DNA of 64,000 bases from Defluviimonas salinarum (GTDB lineage: Bacteria; Pseudomonadota; Alphaproteobacteria; Rhodobacterales; Rhodobacteraceae): positions 62,001 through 126,000 of the forward strand of contig NZ_JAPDOG010000006.1 of NCBI RefSeq assembly GCF_026013545.1, given 5' to 3'. A program made the position numbers and the translations under genes. The notes under the pieces were generated by a model. The model did no database searches, was not told the origin of the DNA, and saw nothing but the letters and a program-made list of their open reading frames with translations. Shown here one piece after another: positions 54,024-62,037 of this stretch. Positions within the stretch are counted from its first letter, which is position 1, and each line of letters starts with the position of its first letter.

Positions 54024-54395
54024 ATGCAGTCTCAACCCGTTGTCGTCTGGAGCGAAATCCCGGTTTCCGATATGAAGAGGGCGGTGGCGTTCTACAACGC
54101 GACCTTCGACTGGCAGATGACAATCGACGAAAGCGGCCCGAACCCGATGGCGATCCTCGGCGGCAACATGGAGACGATCGGCGGCCACCTCTATCCCGGC
54201 AAGCCGGCGAGCGCGGGCAGCGGCCCGACCGTGCATATCTCGGTTTCGGACAAGCTCGAGGACGCCGCCGACCGCTGCCGCAAGGCCGGTGGCACCGTGC
54301 TCGGCGATCCGATCGCGATCCCGGCCGGCCGCTTCGTCTACGCGACCGATCCCGACGGCAACTCGATCGGGCTCTTCGAACCGAAGGCGGGCTGA
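54024..54395 (+). CDS. VOC (glyoxalase/bleomycin-resistance) family protein
   Basis: 123 aa; one vicinal-oxygen-chelate domain. WSEIPVSDMKRAVAFYNATF is the first beta-alpha-beta module. HLYPGKPASAGSGPTVHISV and the late FVYATDPDGNSIGLFEPK complete it. It binds a metal and may isomerise or cleave a small substrate, or sequester a toxin. Start ATG has AAAGGAG upstream. The stop overlaps the WYL regulator start (TGATG). Confidence 0.9.
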   Translation: MQSQPVVVWSEIPVSDMKRAVAFYNATFDWQMTIDESGPNPMAILGGNMETIGGHLYPGKPASAGSGPTVHISVSDKLEDAADRCRKAGGTVLGDPIAIPAGRFVYATDPDGNSIGLFEPKAG

Positions 54396-55093
54396 TGCGA
54401 AGGGCCGACCGCCTCTTCCAGATCGTCCAGTATCTCAGGGGCGGTCGGCTCCTCACCGCGAAGATGCTCGCCGAACGGCTCGAGGTCAGCGAGCGCACGA
54501 TCTACCGCGACATCGCCGACCTCGTCGGCTCCGGCGTGCCGATCGACGGCGAGGCCGGGATCGGTTACCTGATGCGTGCAGGCTACGACCTGCCGCCGCT
54601 GATGTTTTCGAAGGCTGAGATCAGCGCACTGGTCGCCGGCGCCCGCATGGTCCGGAGCTTCGGCGGCGCGGCGATGGCGCTCGCCGCCGAGGAGGCGCTG
54701 GCCAAGATCGAGGCGGTGCTGCCGCCCGATCTCAGGGACCGCCCCGCCGGGGTCGCGGTCCATGCCCATGACGCGGGGGCGCTGTCTGACGCCGACCGCA
54801 CGATGGTCGACCGGCTCGATGCCGCGACCGATGCCCGGCTGACGCTCACGCTCGACTACCGCGACGCCGGTGGCGCGACGACGCAGCGCAGGGTGCGGCC
54901 GCTCGGTCTCTGGTTCTGGGGCAAGGTCTGGACGCTCATCGCCTGGTGCGAGTTGCGCAAGGATTTCCGCATGTTTCGCATCGACCGGATCGCATCGGCC
55001 GAGCCTGCCGGCCCCTTCCGCCCCGAACGCGACAAGAGCCTCGCGGCCTTCCTCCAGCAAGAAGTCTCCCGCACGGACTGCGCGCGGGACTAG
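54395..55093 (+). CDS. YafY/DeoR-type regulator with WYL domain
   Basis: 232 aa. The N-terminal HTH_11 domain is ADRLFQIVQYLRGGRLLTAK, then LAERLEVSERTIYRDIADLV. The C-terminal WYL domain spans RPLGLWFWGKVWTLIAWCEL to the DFRMFRIDRI ending. Such proteins usually control the operon they sit in, in response to a small ligand or nucleic acid. It is coupled to the VOC gene by TGATG, and its TAG overlaps the stop of the converging cupin gene (CTAG). An upstream inverted repeat is the likely operator. Confidence 0.92.
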   Translation: MRRADRLFQIVQYLRGGRLLTAKMLAERLEVSERTIYRDIADLVGSGVPIDGEAGIGYLMRAGYDLPPLMFSKAEISALVAGARMVRSFGGAAMALAAEEALAKIEAVLPPDLRDRPAGVAVHAHDAGALSDADRTMVDRLDAATDARLTLTLDYRDAGGATTQRRVRPLGLWFWGKVWTLIAWCELRKDFRMFRIDRIASAEPAGPFRPERDKSLAAFLQQEVSRTDCARD

Positions 55094-55668
55094 CGCCACT
55101 TCGGGTCGATCACCTCGTAGCCGAGCATCTCGGCCAGCCGGCCCACCGTGGCGGCCGCGACATCCGCCGCCCCCTTCGGCAGCCGGGCATCATAGCCGCC
55201 AGCGCGCCCGAGCACCCGCCCCGCCAGCGCGAACTTCATCGGATGGCGCGGCAGACCGAGCCGGTCGAGCGCGATCTTGCCCGCGGCATCCCATTCGAAG
55301 ATCGAGAAGAAGAAACCGAGCGTTTCGCGGATCGCGCCCGGCGCGGGATCGGTCACCGTGGCGTGCTGCTCCATCACCATCGGTCCAGAGCCGGTGTTCA
55401 TCGGATGGACGTGGCGGATCCGCTCCGGCAGGACCGCGGTCTCGCCCGCCTTCACGGTCCCGGCCTTGCCGTCCAGCCGGTAGGTGCCCTCGCCGGACAG
55501 AAGCTTGAACTCCTCGTGCCAGCCAACGTGGAAATGCTCCGCGAAATCCGGCGCGCGCGATGGTTCCGCCATCGTGTAGCGCAGGACGAAATGGGTGTCG
55601 CTCATGTCGAGCAGTTCGAACTCGGTCCCCGACCGTGGATTCGTGACCCTCGCTCCGACCTCCAGCAT
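55090..55668 (-). CDS. Cupin domain protein
   Basis: 192 aa. The cupin core is FAEHFHVGWHEEFKLLSGEG (two His, Glu) followed by VKAGETAVLPERIRHVHPMN with the third His. A C-terminal helical region of about 90 residues follows (ETLGFFFSIFEWDAAGKIAL, RHPMKFALAGRVLGRAGGYD), seen in uncharacterised bacterial cupins. ATG at 55668 is favoured over one 24 bases upstream because of GGGGGG before it. Function unknown. Confidence 0.78.
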   Translation of the reverse strand: MLEVGARVTNPRSGTEFELLDMSDTHFVLRYTMAEPSRAPDFAEHFHVGWHEEFKLLSGEGTYRLDGKAGTVKAGETAVLPERIRHVHPMNTGSGPMVMEQHATVTDPAPGAIRETLGFFFSIFEWDAAGKIALDRLGLPRHPMKFALAGRVLGRAGGYDARLPKGAADVAAATVGRLAEMLGYEVIDPKWR

Positions 55669-55704
55669 GTCTAAGCCCCCCGACCTGGACATCAGGCCCG
55701 GAGT

Positions 55705-56622
55705 CTACAGCATCGGGGCGCCAACACCCAAGCCAATCGGACCGCCGGGGCGCGGACCGGCGTTCGGGGTGTCGCGGCTCGGGGGCCGACCGAACTTGCG
55801 GCTGTAGTCGCGGCTGAAATGGGTCGGGCTTTCGTAGCCGACGGCGAAAGCTACCGCCGATACCGGTTGCCGCCCATCGGCGAGCAGGCCACGCGCCTCG
55901 ATCAGGCGCAGGTCCTTCTGGTATTGCAGCGGCGTCGTGCCGGTCACCGACTTGAAGTGGTCGTGAAACGAGGACGGGCTCATGCCCGCCGTTCTTGCCA
56001 GCTCGGAAACCGCGAGCGGGGCGCGGAAGTCGGCCCTGATCCGCAGGATCGCCCGGGCGATGCGGCTGGCATGGCTGTCGATGGACAGGAGGTTGCGCAG
56101 CATTCCCCCGATCGGCGACATGAGCAGCCGGTAGTGGACCTCTCGCAGGACCGCCGGCCCCAGCACCCGGGCATCGAGCGGCCGGTCCATCATCGCGAGG
56201 TAGCGGCCCAGGGGGTCGATCCATGCCGGATCGGCCGGCGCGGCCGACAGCGACCTTGCCCTGTCTGCCGGCGGCAGCGCCTCGCCAACCCGTTCGTAAA
56301 GGCTGCGCACCAGCGCGAGATCGAGCGACAGGATCAGCGCGAGATAGGGTTCGGTCGCACTGGCCTTGGTGATCCTCGAGACGACCGGCACGTCGTGGCT
56401 CACCAGCAAGGCATCGCCCGCCTGCAACCGTGCGCCCTGATCCCCGACGAACGTTTCCTTGGCGCCCTGAAGAATCAGGCAAATCACCGGCTGGTAGATC
56501 ACCGCCTCGAAACTGCTGACGGTTTCCTTGCGGAGTATGAATAGGCCGGGCAGACCTTCCGATTTCCCACTGTATTTGGCTGCGTATCGCTCGCTCAAGG
56601 CGATCAGATGGTCGAAGTTCAT
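55705..56622 (-). CDS. AraC family regulator (AraC_N type, YqhC-like)
   Basis: 305 aa. The N-terminal ligand domain begins LIALSERYAAKYSGKSEGLP and includes VIYQPVICLILQGAKETFVG, characteristic of the AraC_N family. Two HTH motifs follow (APLAVSELARTAGMSPSSFH, then PVSAVAFAVGYESPTHFSRD). It is divergent from an aldo/keto reductase gene, the arrangement seen for YqhC with its reductase targets, so it probably activates that gene in response to reactive aldehydes. ATG at 56622 has GGAGGG upstream. Confidence 0.92.
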   Translation of the reverse strand: MNFDHLIALSERYAAKYSGKSEGLPGLFILRKETVSSFEAVIYQPVICLILQGAKETFVGDQGARLQAGDALLVSHDVPVVSRITKASATEPYLALILSLDLALVRSLYERVGEALPPADRARSLSAAPADPAWIDPLGRYLAMMDRPLDARVLGPAVLREVHYRLLMSPIGGMLRNLLSIDSHASRIARAILRIRADFRAPLAVSELARTAGMSPSSFHDHFKSVTGTTPLQYQKDLRLIEARGLLADGRQPVSAVAFAVGYESPTHFSRDYSRKFGRPPSRDTPNAGPRPGGPIGLGVGAPML

Positions 56623-56781
56623 GCACGCACCCTCCGTCCTTGCATTACCAGACTCCATCGCGACATGCACCGATTTCCCCGGAACTTCGGAGGAACAGGC
56701 AGGTCAAACGGAGGATGTGGCAGGCACGGACACCCCCATGCCACTAGAGTCACGGCCAGCAAACAGCCGACGGAGACAGAC

Positions 56782-57696
56782 ATGAGCGCCCTGCACAAAA
56801 CCTTTCCCCTGAACGCCGGCACCGATATCCCCGCCGTTGGTTTCGGCACCTACCTGATCTCGAACGAGGACGCGGCCGCGGCCGTTCGCAACGCCATCAT
56901 CGCCGGCTACCGCCATATCGACACCGCCGCCGGCTACCGGAACGAAGAGGGCGTCGGCGCCGGTCTGCGCGCCGGTCTGGAGGCGACCGGCCTGTCGCGC
57001 GACGACATCTTCGTGACCACGAAGGTCTGGCCCGGCAACCCGGCCTGGGGTGACGCGCCCAAGACCGAGGCGCAAACCCTGGCTGAAGCCGAAGCGAGCC
57101 TCGCGCGGCTCGGGCTCGACCATGTCGACCTCTACCTGATCCATGTACCTTTTGGTGGCTCGGAACGGATCGGGCAGTGGCGGGCACTTCTGGAGCTGAA
57201 GCGGACCGGCAAGGCCCGCAGCATCGGCGTGAGCAACTTCAACCAGGCGCATCTGGAAGAGATCAAGGCCGCCGGGCTGCCGATGCCCGAAGCCAACCAG
57301 ATCGAGTTGCACCCCTGGTCGCAAAAGCCCGATCTGCTCGCCTACATGAAGGCGAACGGCATCGCGCCGATCGCCTACAGCAGCCTCGTCCCGCTGTCGA
57401 CATGGCGCTCCGAACCCGGGCAGGACAGCAACAAGAGCGACGCGATGAAGGATGACGGCCATGCCTTTGCCGGGATGGCGGCGAAGTACGGCGTGACCGA
57501 GGCGCAGGTCCTGCTGCGCTGGGGCGTGCAGAACGGGTATGCCGTGCTGCCGAAGAGCCTCAACCCCGAGCGGATGCGGCAGAACATCGACCTCGCGGGC
57601 TTCTCCATCGACGAAGCCGACATGGCGCTGATCCGAACGATGAACCGCGGCGAAGGCGTCGCCTGGGCAAGCGGCGACCCAAGCCTGGCCGATTGA
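56782..57696 (+). CDS. Aldo/keto reductase (2,5-diketo-D-gluconate reductase-like)
   Basis: 304-aa NADPH-dependent TIM-barrel reductase. The catalytic tetrad is visible: Asp and Tyr in GYRHIDTAAGYRNE, Lys in VTTKVWPG and His in LYLIHVPFG. GVSNFNQAHLEE and the cofactor-binding VLPKSLNPERMRQN are also typical. It likely detoxifies aldehydes such as methylglyoxal or reduces keto-sugars. Start at 56782 has CGGAGA upstream. The 159-base gap to the divergent AraC gene probably contains both promoters. Confidence 0.93.
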   Translation: MSALHKTFPLNAGTDIPAVGFGTYLISNEDAAAAVRNAIIAGYRHIDTAAGYRNEEGVGAGLRAGLEATGLSRDDIFVTTKVWPGNPAWGDAPKTEAQTLAEAEASLARLGLDHVDLYLIHVPFGGSERIGQWRALLELKRTGKARSIGVSNFNQAHLEEIKAAGLPMPEANQIELHPWSQKPDLLAYMKANGIAPIAYSSLVPLSTWRSEPGQDSNKSDAMKDDGHAFAGMAAKYGVTEAQVLLRWGVQNGYAVLPKSLNPERMRQNIDLAGFSIDEADMALIRTMNRGEGVAWASGDPSLAD

Positions 57697-57714
57697 GCCT
57701 TTCGACTGGCAAGG

Positions 57715-57731
57715 CGGCGCGGCACGCGCCG
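57715..57731 (-). terminator. Hairpin after polA and the aldo/keto reductase
   Basis: CGGCGCG (57715-57721) and CGCGCCG (57725-57731) form a perfect 7-bp stem with a 3-base loop in the 45-base gap between the convergent genes. There is no T-tract, so termination is uncertain. Confidence 0.35.
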
Positions 57732-57741
57732 AAAGCGCCGC

Positions 57742-60561
57742 TCAGTGCGCCTCGGCCCAGTTCGCGCCCTGCCCGGCATCGACCACGAGCGGCACGTCGA
57801 GATGGGCGGCGGGATGCGCCGCCCCCTCCATGACCCCGCGCGCGGTCTTGACGAGCTTGTCCACCGCGCCCTCCTCGACCTCGAAGAGCAGTTCGTCATG
57901 GACCTGCAGCAGCATCGTCGCGGGCAGGCCCGCGATCGCCCCCGGCATGCGGATCATCGCGCGCCGGATCACGTCGGCCGCCGCGCCCTGGATCGGCGCG
58001 TTGATCGCGGCGCGCCGGGCAAAGCCCGCCGTCGGGCCCTTGGCGTTGATTTCGGGCGTGTGGATCTTGCGGCCGAAAAGGGTCTGGACATACCCGTGCT
58101 CCTTAGCGAAGGCCACGGTCGCGTCCATGTAGGTCTTGATCCCCGGGAACCGCTCGAAATAGCGGTCGATGAAGCCCTGCGCCTCGGCGCGCGGGATCCG
58201 CAGGTTGCGGGCGAGGCCGAAGCCGGAAATCCCGTAGATCACGCCGAAGTTGATCGCCTTGGCCCGGCGGCGCACCATCGGGTCCATGCCCTCGACCGGC
58301 ACGCCGAACATCTCGGAAGCCGTCATCGCATGGATGTCCACGCCCTCGCGGAACGCGGTCTTCAGCTCGGGAATATCGGCGACATGGGCGAGGATCCTGA
58401 GCTCGATCTGGCTGTAGTCGAGCGAGACGAGCCGCATCCCCGGTCCGGCAACGAAGGCCTCGCGGATGCGGCGGCCCTCCTCGGTCCGGACGGGGATGTT
58501 CTGCAGGTTCGGATCGGTCGAAGCGAGCCGCCCGGTATTGGCGCCGGCGATGACGTAAGAGGTGTGGACGCGGCCCGTCTCGGGGTTCACATGGCCCTGA
58601 AGCGCGTCGGTATAGGTCGACTTGAGCTTCGACAGCTGGCGCCAGTCGAGTACGCGGCCCGGCAGGTCGTGACCCTCGGCGGCGAGGTCCTCAAGGACAT
58701 CGGCACCGGTCGCATAGGCCCCGGTCTTGCCCTTCTGCCCGCCCGGAAGCGCCATCTTGTCGAAGAGGATCTCGCCAAGCTGCTTGGGGCTGCCGACGTT
58801 GAAGGGCTCGCCCGCGAGTTCCTGGATCTCGGCCTCGAGCCCGGCCATCTTCTGGGCGAAGGCGTTCGACATGCGATTGAGCGTCGCCGCATCGACGCGG
58901 ATGCCCGCCATCTCCATCTCGGCCAGCACCGGCACCAGCGGGCGCTCCAGCGTCTCGTAGACCGTCGTCACCCGTGCCCGGTGCAGGTTGGGCTTGAACG
59001 CCTGCCAGAGCCGCAGCGTGACATCGGCATCCTCGGCGGCGTATTTCACCGCCTCGTCGATCGGCACCCGGTCGAAGGTGATCGCCGACTTGCCGCTGCC
59101 GAGGAGCGACTTGATCTCGATCGGCGCATGGCCGAGATAGCGCTCGGAAAGCCCGTCCATGCCGTGGTTGTGCAGCCCCGAATGCATCGCGTAGGACATG
59201 AGCATCGTGTCGTCGATCGGGGCCACCCGCACCCCGTGACGGGCGAAGATCTTCCAGTCGTATTTCATGTTCTGGCCGATCTTGAGGATCGCATCATCCT
59301 CCAGCACCGGTTTCAGAAGCCCGAGCGCCTCGTCGAGCGCCATCTGCCCCTCGGCCAGCTCGTTCGAGCCGAAGAGATCGCCGCCGCCCTGCCGGTGGCC
59401 GAGCGGGATGTAGCAGGCCTCGCCCGGCACGACCGAGAGCGAGATGCCGACAAGCTCCGCCCGCATCTCGTCGAGGCTGGTGGTTTCGGTATCGACGGCG
59501 ACATAACCGCGGTCGCGGATCGCCGCGATCCAGCGCACGAGCGCCTTGGCGTCGCGGACGCATTCATATTTGCCGGTGTCGAAGGGAACCGCCTCGGCGA
59601 CCGCCTGCGGCGGCGCCTCGGCGGCTTCGTGCGTGACTGGCACCGCCGGCGTCTCGGGGATCGCCGGGGCTTCGACCTTCAGCGCCTCGGCGACCCGCTT
59701 CGTCAGGGTGCGAAACTCCATCTGCGCGAGGAAGTTCATCAGCGGCTCCGCCTCGGGCGCCTTCACCTCGAGCTCGTCGAGCCCCCATTCGACCGGCGTA
59801 TGCACGTCGAGCGTCACCAGCCGCTTGGAGATGCGGATGAGTTCGGCATTGTCGATCAGCGCCTGGCGCCGCTTCGGCTGCTTGATCTCTTCGGCGCGCG
59901 CCAGAAGCGTTTCCAGATCGCCGTATTCGTTGATGAGAAGTGCGGCGGTCTTCACCCCGATCCCCGGTGCGCCGGGTACGTTGTCGACCGAATCCCCGGC
60001 CAGCGCCTGCACGTCGACCACGCGGTCGGGCTTGACGCCAAACTTCTCCTCGACCTCCTCGACGCCGATCCGGCGGTTCTTCATCGCGTCGAACATCTCG
60101 ACGCCGCCGCCGACGAGCTGCATGAGGTCCTTGTCCGACGAGATGATCGTCACCTCGCCACCCGCCTCGGTCGCCTGCCGGGCGAGGGTCGCGATGATGT
60201 CGTCGGCCTCGTAGTTCTCAAGCTCGAGGCAGGCAACGTTGAAGGCCCGCGTCGCCTCGCGCGTAAGCGGGAACTGCGGGCGCAGGTCCTCGGGCAGGTC
60301 CGGCCGGTTGGCCTTGTACTTATCGTAGATGTCGTCTCGGAAGGTCTTGGAGGAATAGTCGAACACGCAGGCGATGTGGGTCGGCCCGTCCTTGCCGCTG
60401 TTCTGGGTGAGAAGCGACCAGAGCATGTTGCAAAATCCCGCCACCGCGCCGATCGGCAGCCCGTCGGACTTGCGCGTCAGGGGCGGCAGCGCGTGATAGG
60501 CGCGGAAGATGAAGGCCGAGCCGTCGATCAGATGCAGATGGCAGCCCTTGCCGAATGTCAT
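57742..60561 (-). CDS. polA: DNA polymerase I
   Basis: 939 aa; DNA repair and Okazaki-fragment processing. All three domains look intact. The 5'-nuclease is at ~1-300 (LIDGSAFIFRAYHALPPL, ALAGDSVDNVPGAPGIGVKT). The proofreading exonuclease is at ~330-540 (AVDTETTSLD, QNMKYDWKIF, YAAEDADVTLRLW, giving the full DEDD set). The polymerase has motif A LVSLDYSQIELRILAH, motif B RRRAKAINFGVIYGISGFG and motif C LLQVHDELLFEV. Start ATG at 60561. A long antisense frame over the gene is a coding shadow. Confidence 0.98.
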   Translation of the reverse strand: MTFGKGCHLHLIDGSAFIFRAYHALPPLTRKSDGLPIGAVAGFCNMLWSLLTQNSGKDGPTHIACVFDYSSKTFRDDIYDKYKANRPDLPEDLRPQFPLTREATRAFNVACLELENYEADDIIATLARQATEAGGEVTIISSDKDLMQLVGGGVEMFDAMKNRRIGVEEVEEKFGVKPDRVVDVQALAGDSVDNVPGAPGIGVKTAALLINEYGDLETLLARAEEIKQPKRRQALIDNAELIRISKRLVTLDVHTPVEWGLDELEVKAPEAEPLMNFLAQMEFRTLTKRVAEALKVEAPAIPETPAVPVTHEAAEAPPQAVAEAVPFDTGKYECVRDAKALVRWIAAIRDRGYVAVDTETTSLDEMRAELVGISLSVVPGEACYIPLGHRQGGGDLFGSNELAEGQMALDEALGLLKPVLEDDAILKIGQNMKYDWKIFARHGVRVAPIDDTMLMSYAMHSGLHNHGMDGLSERYLGHAPIEIKSLLGSGKSAITFDRVPIDEAVKYAAEDADVTLRLWQAFKPNLHRARVTTVYETLERPLVPVLAEMEMAGIRVDAATLNRMSNAFAQKMAGLEAEIQELAGEPFNVGSPKQLGEILFDKMALPGGQKGKTGAYATGADVLEDLAAEGHDLPGRVLDWRQLSKLKSTYTDALQGHVNPETGRVHTSYVIAGANTGRLASTDPNLQNIPVRTEEGRRIREAFVAGPGMRLVSLDYSQIELRILAHVADIPELKTAFREGVDIHAMTASEMFGVPVEGMDPMVRRRAKAINFGVIYGISGFGLARNLRIPRAEAQGFIDRYFERFPGIKTYMDATVAFAKEHGYVQTLFGRKIHTPEINAKGPTAGFARRAAINAPIQGAAADVIRRAMIRMPGAIAGLPATMLLQVHDELLFEVEEGAVDKLVKTARGVMEGAAHPAAHLDVPLVVDAGQGANWAEAH

Positions 60562-60666
60562 GTCGCCCCCCGTCCTGCGCGTGACCGACTATTCGCATGA
60601 TCCGCGCGCGAGCGCCACCCGCGGCCGACGGTCGTCAGATGTTCCCCGGCCGGGTGCCCGCCGCCG

Positions 60667-61077
60667 TCACCGCAGGCCGCGACGTATGACGAGCTTCAGC
60701 CCGGACCAGACCTCGTCCACGGCGCAGACCTTCACATCGACGAGGCCGAGGGGCAGCGCGACCTCGCGCACCGTGTCCTCGGTGATCTCGGAGGGGCGTT
60801 TCGAGGCTTTCTTCGGCCAGCTCACCCAGATCATGCCGTCCGGCGCGATTGTCCGGCGCGCTTCGGAGAGGCGGCGGTCGAGTTCGGCGCGGGACGCGGT
60901 GAAGAGATGCAGAAAGTCGAGCCCATGCGGCAGGGCGGCGTCAGGTTCCGGCTCCTGCGGCCGGACTACGAGGCCAAGTGTCTCGGCATAGGGCCAGGGC
61001 GGGTTCAGGACCGCCATCGCCATGCCGGGGCGAAGTCCGAGCTTCTTAACCAGTGGCGTGCCGGAATAGCCCGCCAT
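60667..61077 (-). CDS. DUF3052 family protein
   Basis: 136 aa. MAGYSGTPLVKKLGLRPGMA is the family opening, followed by DFLHLFTASRAELDRRL, the strand MIWVSWPKKASK and DEVWSGLKLVIR at the end. It is a small cytoplasmic protein of unknown function, structurally like a methyltransferase remnant. ATG at 61077 comes one base after the TAG of the sulfotransferase gene, so it is translated by coupling in that operon. Confidence 0.88.
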   Translation of the reverse strand: MAGYSGTPLVKKLGLRPGMAMAVLNPPWPYAETLGLVVRPQEPEPDAALPHGLDFLHLFTASRAELDRRLSEARRTIAPDGMIWVSWPKKASKRPSEITEDTVREVALPLGLVDVKVCAVDEVWSGLKLVIRRGLR

Positions 61078-61078
61078 C

Positions 61079-61897
61079 CTACTCGCTGAGCTTGGCATGG
61101 ACCTCGTCGAGGTCGACCTCGCCCTTCGGCATCTTGTTCGCCGGGTTCTCGAAATCGTAGCGGAAGAGCTCGAAGTCGCGCTTGTAGATCTCGTAGACGA
61201 GATGCATCGAGAGGTCGTCGAAATAGGCTTCGACCGGATGGGCGCGCTTCGGGCCGTGGCCCTCGCTCTCGTTGAAACGCGGGATCGCGGCGAGGTCGAC
61301 CGGAACCGGAGTCTCGATGGCGTCGAGCACCTTTTGCATGCCGTCGTTGAAGGTCTCGGTAAAGATGATCGAATTATAGCGCCCGCCGTTGGCGATCAGC
61401 GTCGCGACATGGCCCGACATAGCGGACCAGTGGATGTCGGGGTCCATCGGCCGCTTCCATCGGATCGTGTCACGCGCGAACAGGAGGAAGCGGCGGAACG
61501 ACTTGACCTGGTCGAAATCGAAGCCGGTGTCGGGACTGCCGACCTCAATGCCATACTTCTGGGTGAGGAGCGGTACGAGATTGCCGCGGTAACGCTTGCC
61601 GTTCCTCTGGATGCCGCAGATCTTGTCGAAGAAGGACGACAGGATCCGCGTGTAAGGATTGCGCACGCAGGTGAAGGTGTAGCTGCGATGTGCCTTCACA
61701 TTGGCCTCGATCAAGGGCTGGCTCGGCTCCTGCGCCCATTTGTGCATGCCCGAGGTCGAGTCGTGGATGTCGCCGTCGAAGAAACGCCCGTGATCGGAGT
61801 AGAACATGATCTGGCCGATCGTGGAGCAGGCGCATTTCGGCACCACGCGATAGACCACGCTCTCGCTCTCAGTCATCCAGGTGCCGGGAAAACCCAT
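61079..61897 (-). CDS. Sulfotransferase family 2 protein
   Basis: 272 aa. The PAPS 5'-phosphosulfate loop is YRVVPKCACSTIGQIMFY near residues 16-33, and the 3'-phosphate-binding part is TFTCVRNPYTRILSSFFDKI. This pattern (PKxACS) is the Sulfotransfer_2 type that sulfates carbohydrates. ATG at 61897 has GGAGG eight bases upstream; longer in-frame versions run through the promoter gap. It is divergent from a GT14 glycosyltransferase, 140 bases apart, pointing to a shared role in sulfated surface glycan synthesis (inference). Confidence 0.88.
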   Translation of the reverse strand: MGFPGTWMTESESVVYRVVPKCACSTIGQIMFYSDHGRFFDGDIHDSTSGMHKWAQEPSQPLIEANVKAHRSYTFTCVRNPYTRILSSFFDKICGIQRNGKRYRGNLVPLLTQKYGIEVGSPDTGFDFDQVKSFRRFLLFARDTIRWKRPMDPDIHWSAMSGHVATLIANGGRYNSIIFTETFNDGMQKVLDAIETPVPVDLAAIPRFNESEGHGPKRAHPVEAYFDDLSMHLVYEIYKRDFELFRYDFENPANKMPKGEVDLDEVHAKLSE

Positions 61898-61974
61898 GAA
61901 ATCGCCTCCAAAATCGGGCCGCCTCGTAACCCGCGCTCGAATTGCTGCATAAAGAGCAAAGAAACACTGTCTTT

Positions 61975-61988
61975 TCAACGGCCGTTGA
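61975..61988. promoter_or_regulatory. 14-bp palindrome between sulfotransferase and GT14 genes
   Basis: TCAACGGCCGTTGA is a perfect palindrome near the centre of the 140-base divergent gap, a likely site for a dimeric regulator of both genes. Around it the DNA is more AT-rich than average (AAAGAGCAAAGAAACACT). Confidence 0.45.
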
Positions 61989-62037
61989 GGGTAATTAGCC
62001 CGGTAAACAGCCAAGCAGCGGCTTCCAGGTTTCACCA

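Noticed and set aside
57745-60600. A 951-codon frame antisense to polA
   Set aside because: polA is unambiguous on the minus strand; the opposite frame has shadow composition and no motif.
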